NCBI GenBank assembly: GCA_947624305.1
Contig: CANQKC010000005.1
Coordinates: 45,022 to 109,021, forward strand
Direction: 5' to 3'
DNA: 64,000 nucleotides
From: an uncultured Monoglobus sp.
GTDB lineage: Bacteria; Bacillota; Clostridia; Monoglobales; Monoglobaceae
The translations under genes were made by a program, and so were the position numbers. Positions within the stretch are counted from its first letter, which is position 1, and each line of letters opens with the position of its first letter. Below, one piece after another: positions 59,449 to 64,000 of this stretch. Under the pieces are notes generated by a model that worked only from the letters and a program-made list of their open reading frames with translations, was not told the DNA's origin and ran no database searches.

Positions 59449-60399
59449 ATGGATAATTTGCACTTTGACTATTACTACGGCAATGAGGCCGAGCAATTTG
59501 TGTTTTACCGCATACCTAAGATTTTAGTCACATCGCCATATTTTAAAAAATTATCCGACAGCGCGAAACTGCTGTACGGTATGATGCTTGACCGTATGGG
59601 GCTGTCGGTCAAAAACGGCTGGTTTGATGAAGAAAATCGAGCGTATATATACTTTACTGTTTCCGATGTTATGGAGTATATGTGCTGCGGAACCGAAAAA
59701 GCCACAAAACTGATCGCGGAGCTTGATTCAAAAAAAGGCGTCGGACTTATCGAGCGTATAAAGCGAGGTCAGGGCAAGCCCGCAAGAATATACTTGAAGA
59801 AATTTGTTGAAACCGCTTCGGATGTGAGGTTTTCGAAAACCGAAAGTCAAGACTTCGGTAAATCAAAAGTTAAGACTTTCGAAAATCGAAATTCAAGACT
59901 TTCGCATACCGAAAGCGCAGAGTTTCGGAAATCGAAACGTAATGATAATAAATATAATAATATCAATATCAGTGATACTTATATGAGTAATATCAATCAA
60001 ATCAATAACGGCGGCAAAACCGCTCGGTGGACCGACAGGTATAATGACGTCATCGGAGAAATTAAAGCTCAAATTGAGTACGACAGTTTGATTGATTCGG
60101 GTGATACGGAAATAATCGATAATATAGTCAATGTTATGGCTGACGTAATGATTATTGATACACCGTATTATTGCATTGAGGGCAAAGAAATTCCCGTTGA
60201 GTTGGTTCGGATACGTTACCGGCAAATAAACCGAAATAATTTGGAGTCTTTCCTGCTTGAATTTAAAAAAATATATTATAAAATACATAATCCCAAAGCA
60301 TTTCTTGTATCGGCGCTGTATAACGCGGCATTGACCGCGGATACAGCGCTTTTAAACAGAGTGAGTCATGATTTGTACGGAGGTGAAAAATTTGAGTGA
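59449..60399 (+). CDS. repA: Replication initiator protein RepA (RepA_N family)
   Basis: The 316-residue initiator begins with the RepA_N winged-helix region: YRIPKILVTSPYFKKLSDSAKLLYGMMLDRMGLSVKNGWFDEENRAYIYF and TVSDVMEYMCCGTEKATKLIAELD. A low-complexity middle (about 125-165) coincides with DNA iterons. The C-terminal domain (about 190-305) ends with LEFKKIYYKIHNPKAFLVSALYNAAL, common to initiators of ICEs and plasmids. RepA_N plasmids are known to carry their origin inside the rep gene. GAGGA lies 8 bases before the ATG. parB overlaps by 8 bp. Confidence 0.93.
   Translation: MDNLHFDYYYGNEAEQFVFYRIPKILVTSPYFKKLSDSAKLLYGMMLDRMGLSVKNGWFDEENRAYIYFTVSDVMEYMCCGTEKATKLIAELDSKKGVGLIERIKRGQGKPARIYLKKFVETASDVRFSKTESQDFGKSKVKTFENRNSRLSHTESAEFRKSKRNDNKYNNINISDTYMSNINQINNGGKTARWTDRYNDVIGEIKAQIEYDSLIDSGDTEIIDNIVNVMADVMIIDTPYYCIEGKEIPVELVRIRYRQINRNNLESFLLEFKKIYYKIHNPKAFLVSALYNAALTADTALLNRVSHDLYGGEKFE
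59822..59936 (+). repeat. Five 23-bp tandem iterons inside repA (candidate replication origin)
   Basis: Five consecutive 23-bp units start at 59822, 59845, 59868, 59891 and 59914. The approximate consensus is AGTCAAGACTTTCG followed by AAAAYCGAA. The period is not a multiple of three although it lies in a coding region, so selection acts on DNA. This fits initiator-binding iterons and an in-gene origin. Confidence 0.8.
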
Positions 60400-61240
60400 C
60401 ACAGAGGAGATAAAATTAATTTCGCTGAGCGATCTCAGGCCTTTTGAAGAGCAGCCGTTTAAGGTGAGACTTGACGAGAGCATGGACGAGCTTGTTAGAA
60501 GCGTCAAAGAAAACGGTATACTTTCACCGATAATAGCGCGCTTAGGGAAAGACGGCGGCTATGAAATATTATCGGGACATCGCAGAGCCAAAGCCTGTGA
60601 AATTGCCGGCATTAAAAATGTTCCCGTTATAGTGAAAGATATTGATGACGACGCGGCGGCAATACTCCTTGTGGACAGTAATTTGCAGCGCGAAAACATA
60701 TTTCCCAGCGAAAAGGCTTATGCGTACAAGTTAAAGCTTGAAGCACTAAAACATCAAGGAGCCAGAACTGATTTAACTTCGTCCCAATTTGGGACGAAGT
60801 TAAGATCTGATGAAATAATAGCAAAAGAGTTTGGAGATAGCCGCAATCAAATTCAGCGATATATTCGATTAACCGAATTGATTGATCCTCTGCTTAATTT
60901 GGTTGACGAGAAACGGCTGCCGTTAAATGCGGCCGTTGAGTTATCTTATCTGGGAACAAAAGCGCAGGCCGACGTTGTGCAAATGATAGAGCGGCATGAG
61001 GCGGTGCCTTCAATCGGACAAGCCGCAAAAATGCGCAAGTTTGCACAGGAAAATCGACTCAGCTATGATGTTATGGATTCGATAATGCTGGAACAAAAAC
61101 CCGAAAAAATAAAAGTTGTTCTCAAAGAGGACAGACTTCGGAAATATTTTCCGAAAAATTATACTCCGAAACAGATGCAGAACATTATAGAAAAACTGCT
61201 GTCCAAATGGGCGAGAAACAGAAAGGAGCCTGAGAGATGA
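60392..61240 (+). CDS. parB: ParB/RepB/Spo0J-family partition protein
   Basis: The 282-residue protein has the ParB N-terminal CTPase-type domain: IKLISLSDLRPFEEQPFKVRLDESMDELVRSVKENGILSPIIAR, GYEILSGHRRAKACEIAG and DSNLQREN. A central helix-turn-helix follows (DEIIAKEFGDSRNQIQRYIRLTELIDPLLNLVDEKRL). The start is TTG 60392 with GGAGGT 8 bases upstream, overlapping the repA stop. No ParA is adjacent, as in many ICE partition modules. A 31-bp perfect palindrome lies within the gene at 60773. Confidence 0.93.
   Translation: MSDTEEIKLISLSDLRPFEEQPFKVRLDESMDELVRSVKENGILSPIIARLGKDGGYEILSGHRRAKACEIAGIKNVPVIVKDIDDDAAAILLVDSNLQRENIFPSEKAYAYKLKLEALKHQGARTDLTSSQFGTKLRSDEIIAKEFGDSRNQIQRYIRLTELIDPLLNLVDEKRLPLNAAVELSYLGTKAQADVVQMIERHEAVPSIGQAAKMRKFAQENRLSYDVMDSIMLEQKPEKIKVVLKEDRLRKYFPKNYTPKQMQNIIEKLLSKWARNRKEPER
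60773..60803. repeat. 31-bp perfect palindrome inside parB
   Basis: Two 15-bp arms (60773-60787 and 60789-60803, core CTTCGTCCCAA/TTGGGACGAAG) around a single central T, encoding LTSSQFGTKL. It could be a ParB-binding (parS-like) site, an attenuating hairpin, or an effect of the conserved peptide. Confidence 0.75.
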
Positions 61241-61506
61241 ATACCAAAAACAGAGAGAATATAGGTTTTATAATTATCAGCAGCATGGAGATCGGAAGCG
61301 TGGAAATAGTGTTAGGAGTGCGCAAGGATGTTCATCCGCAGTATGTAACATGGGAGTGCAGAGGCGGCAATGACTATTATTGGGGACACTATTTTTCCGA
61401 TCTGACAGCCGCCCAAAAAGATTTTTGCAATCGCGCATATGAAAAAATCGAAATGCGCGAAGCATTTATTGGCAAAAACAGACACAGAGAGGAACCGGAA
61501 AAATGA
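61237..61506 (+). CDS. Small uncharacterised ICE-type protein
   Basis: I do not recognise a function for this 89-residue protein. It overlaps parB by ATGA (4 bp) and the next gene by another ATGA, so translation is coupled. It has a strand-rich N-terminus (IGFIIISSMEIGSVEIVLGV) and the motif YVTWECRGGNDYYWGHYFSD. The same position in clostridial elements often holds such a small ORF. Confidence 0.75.
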   Translation: MNTKNRENIGFIIISSMEIGSVEIVLGVRKDVHPQYVTWECRGGNDYYWGHYFSDLTAAQKDFCNRAYEKIEMREAFIGKNRHREEPEK

Positions 61507-61841
61507 AGCGTTGCAGGAAACTTGATTTAATCGACGAAAAATATTTTGATTGCTTTGCCATGTCGGAACGCGGCTGCCGAATATTGAAAGAGACGGTTTG
61601 CCGTAAAAGAAGCTGCACTTTTTTCAAGACAAATGAGCAGGACAGGCTTGACAGGATCAAATATCCTATGGTCGATTATACCGAAAGAATTAAGTCAAAG
61701 GAATTTAGAAGTGCGGTCAAGGATTTTATGGAAAGTCCTGCGGATGTTCGGGGCACATCTTTAAATTCGATGCGGCAGTTAAAGAAAATAGCTGCCGGAG
61801 AACCGGACAAACAACCTAAAATACAGGAAACGGAGAGATAA
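61503..61841 (+). CDS. Small Cys-containing uncharacterised protein
   Basis: The 112-residue protein has four N-terminal cysteines (KRCRKLD, DCFAMSERGCRIL, CRKRSCTFF), a possible metal site, and a helical basic C-terminus. The function is not known to me. It starts by a 4-bp overlap with the previous gene, and 3 bp separate it from the helicase-like ORF, so the five frames from repA form one operon. Confidence 0.75.
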   Translation: MKRCRKLDLIDEKYFDCFAMSERGCRILKETVCRKRSCTFFKTNEQDRLDRIKYPMVDYTERIKSKEFRSAVKDFMESPADVRGTSLNSMRQLKKIAAGEPDKQPKIQETER

Positions 61842-62646
61842 TATATGGCGAGAAAGGCGGAGCGAATATTTGAGCTGTACCGACAAAATTTAAACGAGCT
61901 GTCCGAATATAAAAACTGGACAGCTTTTTTGCGCTCGGCAGCTTGGCAATATAAGTATTCATTTGCGGATCAGGTGAGTATTTTTGCCCAAAGACCCGAC
62001 GCTACGGCTTGCGCATCTATGGATGTATGGAACAAGGATATACGCAGATGGGTTAACCGCGGGGCCAAGGGAATCGCGCTGCTGCGGGAAAACGGCGGCA
62101 GGTACTATCTGAATTATGTTTTCGACATATCCGATACAAACAGTTTTTACGGAAACGAGTTTCATATATGGCGGTATGATAATCAATACGACAGCGCCGC
62201 TGTTGAAGCGCTTGAGAGAACTTTCGGCGAGCTTGCGGGCAGGGACAATCTGGCCGATGCGGTAGTGTGTGCGGCTCATAACGCGGTGCTTTCAAATCCG
62301 GAATATATTGACAGGCTGTTTGCCGAACGGCATGACAGCTTTTTTGAAGAATTGGATCAGGACAGCATTGGAATAAGATACAGACTGACGGCCGAAATGT
62401 CGGCGGCATATATTGTTTTGCAAAGACTCGGGTATGATGCGAATGAAATTCTTGACGAAGATAATTTTCATTTTATTAGTGATTTTAATACACCGGAAAC
62501 CATATCGGTCCTCGGAACCGCGGTCAGCACAATATCCGAAGATATTTTGACGGAGATCCGCGAAGCAGTGTCTTTGCAGCAGAAATTTGTCAAATCTCAA
62601 AATGCGGTATATAATGAAAATAACTTACAGGAAAGGAGCGCTGAAC

Positions 62647-62787
62647 ATGGAACTGACATACAAGCGCAGCGGAGAGTACCTGATACCGAACTTGACGGTA
62701 TCGACAGAGCCCTATCGGATAGGGAAATACGGAATGATGCGGAGGACGTTTCTGCTGAACAACCGCAGGAGCAAATACAATTTTTAA
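62647..62787 (+). pseudogene. tnpV: tnpV-like start overprinted on the helicase frame, truncated
   Basis: In a different frame from the helicase ORF, an ATG preceded by AAAGGAG at 8 bases opens a 46-residue frame, MELTYKRSGEYLIPNLTVSTEP...IGKYGMMRRTFLLNNRR. This looks like the N-terminus of the TnpV family (about 110-120 aa), small proteins of clostridial mobile elements with unknown function. It ends at the same break (about 62785) as the helicase, so at least 60 residues are lost. Confidence 0.65.
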
Positions 62788-62829
62788 ACAAATTGTACAC
62801 AGATTTCGGGAATTGTTTGTATTTAGCTG

Positions 62830-62858
62830 TTGCAAAAGAGTTTCTTTTGTGCTATAAT
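62830..62858 (+). promoter_or_regulatory. Promoter of the restriction-modification gene
   Basis: TTGCAA (62830-62835), a 17-bp spacer and TATAAT (62853-62858) lie about 140 bp upstream of the ATG, within the foreign AT-rich segment that begins at about 62785. Confidence 0.75.
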
Positions 62859-62999
62859 AAATATATATTTGAAAACCGAAAGATAGCCTTTACGACTGAG
62901 CAATTTTAATAAGACTGTTTGTAGTTGTGACAGAAAGCATGATGTTTGTAGATATTGGACTGCCAAAACTGGTTGGTAAATTTATAGGAGGAAGATTAT

Positions 63000-63941
63000 A
63001 TGATAAATAAATCTTCTTATCGCACGGAAGATCAAGTTAGAGATAGTGCTAAAACTATATTGGGCTTTGATGCTGTTGAAGCAAAAATACAGCAAGGCAC
63101 AGGGCAAATAACAACATTCAATCAGCTTGGATTCAAAGGAATTATTGACAAGCCAGATGGTTGGTATCTGCCTGATGATCATAATATGCCGGCAATAATT
63201 CTTGAAACGAAGTCAGAATCCGAAGATGTATTTCTTCAAAAGTGGGTAGACGAACTTATTAAAAATTGCGATATTGCCGCTACAAAATATAAGCAAGTGG
63301 TTGGTATTCTTTATAATGGAATAGATATACGTGTGTTTAAGAATAATATTGAAGATAATGATGTTTCAGCAACTCTTCAAAACAAGGCATATTATATTGC
63401 CCTTTTTACCCAAAATGCTATTGATAAACAACGCATTTATAATCTTACAAAGAAGATTAACGATTGCTTGCATACAGAGTTTGGTATTAAGAATTTATAT
63501 CACAGAATGATTTTTACCGCTTGTGCTTTGGTTGCAAAAAGATATGAGGCAATACTAATTAAAGGTATGGATTTTTCGTTAATGAAAAATTCAATTTTAA
63601 GCACTTTATCAAAATCATTAGAAGAAAGTAAAAAACAAAACTTAAAACTTGATTTATTGATTGATGTTTATTCTGAAATAAAAATGAATAATGCTTCCAA
63701 TCAAGAAGCAATTGACAATTTTATTAAATGGGTTTCCGAAATTTCTGATTGCGTCAACTCTGACTATTGGAACGGCGAAGATGTAATGGGTATATTCTTC
63801 AATGAATTTAACCGTTATAAAAAGAAATCTGAAAGCGGACAAGTATTTACTCCTGACCACATCACTTCGTTTATGTATCGTCTTATTGATATAGATCAAA
63901 ATGACAGAATACTGGATGCTGCTTGCGGCCAATGTCATTAA
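63000..63941 (+). pseudogene. Restriction-methylase fusion, truncated at methylase motif I
   Basis: The 313-residue frame starts with a PD-(D/E)XK-like nuclease domain: QGTGQITTFNQLGFKGIIDKPDGW (Asp) and PAIILETKSE (Glu-X-Lys). A helical linker and the entry of an N6-adenine methylase domain follow (GQVFTPDHITSFMYRLIDIDQNDRILDAACG). The SAM motif I should continue as DPACGTG-type sequence, but here it becomes GQCH and a stop codon. The catalytic NPPY part is missing. Either another insertion begins at about 63930 or the 3' part was deleted. A strong ribosome site (AGGAGGAAG) precedes the ATG. Confidence 0.75.
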
Positions 63942-64000
63942 GTTAAGAAAGACTAATAATGATTAAGTAGTATACAGGGAGAGTGAAAATTGCGATTTCA
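63930..64000 (+). other. Possible end of a further inserted element
   Basis: Directly after the interrupted methylase motif the sequence CAATGTCATTAAGTTAAG begins and does not continue the gene. At the edge GGGAGAGTGAAAATTG could be a ribosome site with a TTG or later start codon. An IS element inserted in the methylase would fit, but its transposase lies outside the window. Confidence 0.4.

Larger units (their letters stand above)
61845..62909 (+). pseudogene. N-terminal fragment of the large ICE helicase/methylase (SNF2/ArdC-type)
   Basis: Residues 1 to about 310 match the N-terminus of the very large (usually over 2000 aa) helicase/methylase proteins of clostridial ICEs: RIFELYRQNLNELSEYKNWTAFLRSAAWQYKYSFADQVSIFAQRPDATACASMDVWNK...VNRGAKGIALL. 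This N-terminal region is ArdC-like and binds single-stranded DNA. From about base 62785 the frame runs into AT-rich foreign sequence (NKLYTDFGNCLYLAVAKEF) and stops at 62909. All helicase motifs are therefore missing, and the gene is a deletion or insertion remnant. Confidence 0.8.
59128..64000 (+). mobile_element. Integrated, rearranged plasmid/ICE-like element (right end outside window)
   Basis: Starting at the break in cotJC the DNA becomes AT-richer and carries repA, parB, two small coupled ORFs, an SNF2/ArdC-type helicase N-terminus, a tnpV start and a restriction-modification gene. This is the replication-partition side of clostridial integrative conjugative elements. No integrase or conjugation gene is inside the window. 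Two internal breaks (about 62785 and about 63930) show later rearrangement. The left junction is seen; the extent is unknown. Confidence 0.75.

Overview
The window looks like a chromosomal segment of an anaerobic, probably spore-forming Clostridia (Bacillota), fairly GC-rich in most coding regions. The evidence is a class III ribonucleotide reductase (nrdD-nrdG), a reverse rubrerythrin, a phosphotransacetylase-acetate kinase pair, the lysA / site-2 protease / scpA-scpB / DUF2953 / ytfJ(GerW) / D-Ala-D-Ala carboxypeptidase cluster, a CotJC-type manganese catalase remnant, a PdaB-like deacetylase, and surface proteins with S-layer homology (SLH) domains. A PL26-like rhamnogalacturonan lyase, a GH105 unsaturated rhamnogalacturonyl hydrolase and a KduD/IdnO-like dehydrogenase suggest pectin use, as in plant-fibre-degrading gut Clostridia. 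The exact taxon cannot be fixed from this sequence alone.

Layout. 1-5.5 kb: end of an ABC exporter, topB, then pta-ackA under a clear promoter. 5.7-10.5 kb (minus strand): PL26-like enzyme, ferredoxin-type aldo/keto reductase and MATE exporter in one operon. 10.7-20.6 kb: a signalling block with a PAP2 phosphatase, a GHKL histidine kinase convergent with its probable LytTR regulator, a secreted 5'-nucleotidase, a degenerate HATPase-like protein, and a five-module receptor phosphatase. A direct repeat with 21-bp period sits in front of three of these promoters and may be the LytTR operator. 20.8-34.5 kb: citrate synthase, reverse rubrerythrin, a 2619-residue SLH protein, tcdA, a SWIM/WYL gene pair and a small zinc-ribbon protein. 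34.6-38.3 kb: two tRNA-Ser genes, then nrdD-nrdG-dut behind two NrdR-like boxes. 38.5-41 kb: P-type ATPase.

41-46 kb is the most unusual stretch. It holds a secreted seven-bladed RCC1-repeat protein whose leader contains two tandem, diverged copies of a structured RNA. Each copy has its own promoter, a two-stem aptamer-like domain and an intrinsic terminator with a competing antiterminator, and the pairings are kept by compensatory changes. The whole module is bracketed by inverted copies of a composite intergenic repeat. I do not recognise the RNA family; this is my main candidate for an undescribed system.

46-58.7 kb: GH105, a sugar isomerase/epimerase, a double OB-fold protein, a deacetylase, the lysA-to-hslO cluster with an SLH-anchored amidase, and the KduD-like dehydrogenase. 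From about 59.13 kb to the right edge an AT-richer mobile element interrupts a cotJC-like gene. It carries repA with five in-gene 23-bp iterons, parB, two small ORFs, a truncated helicase with an overprinted tnpV start, and a restriction-modification gene cut off at methylase motif I. It appears to be a decayed or rearranged integrative element.
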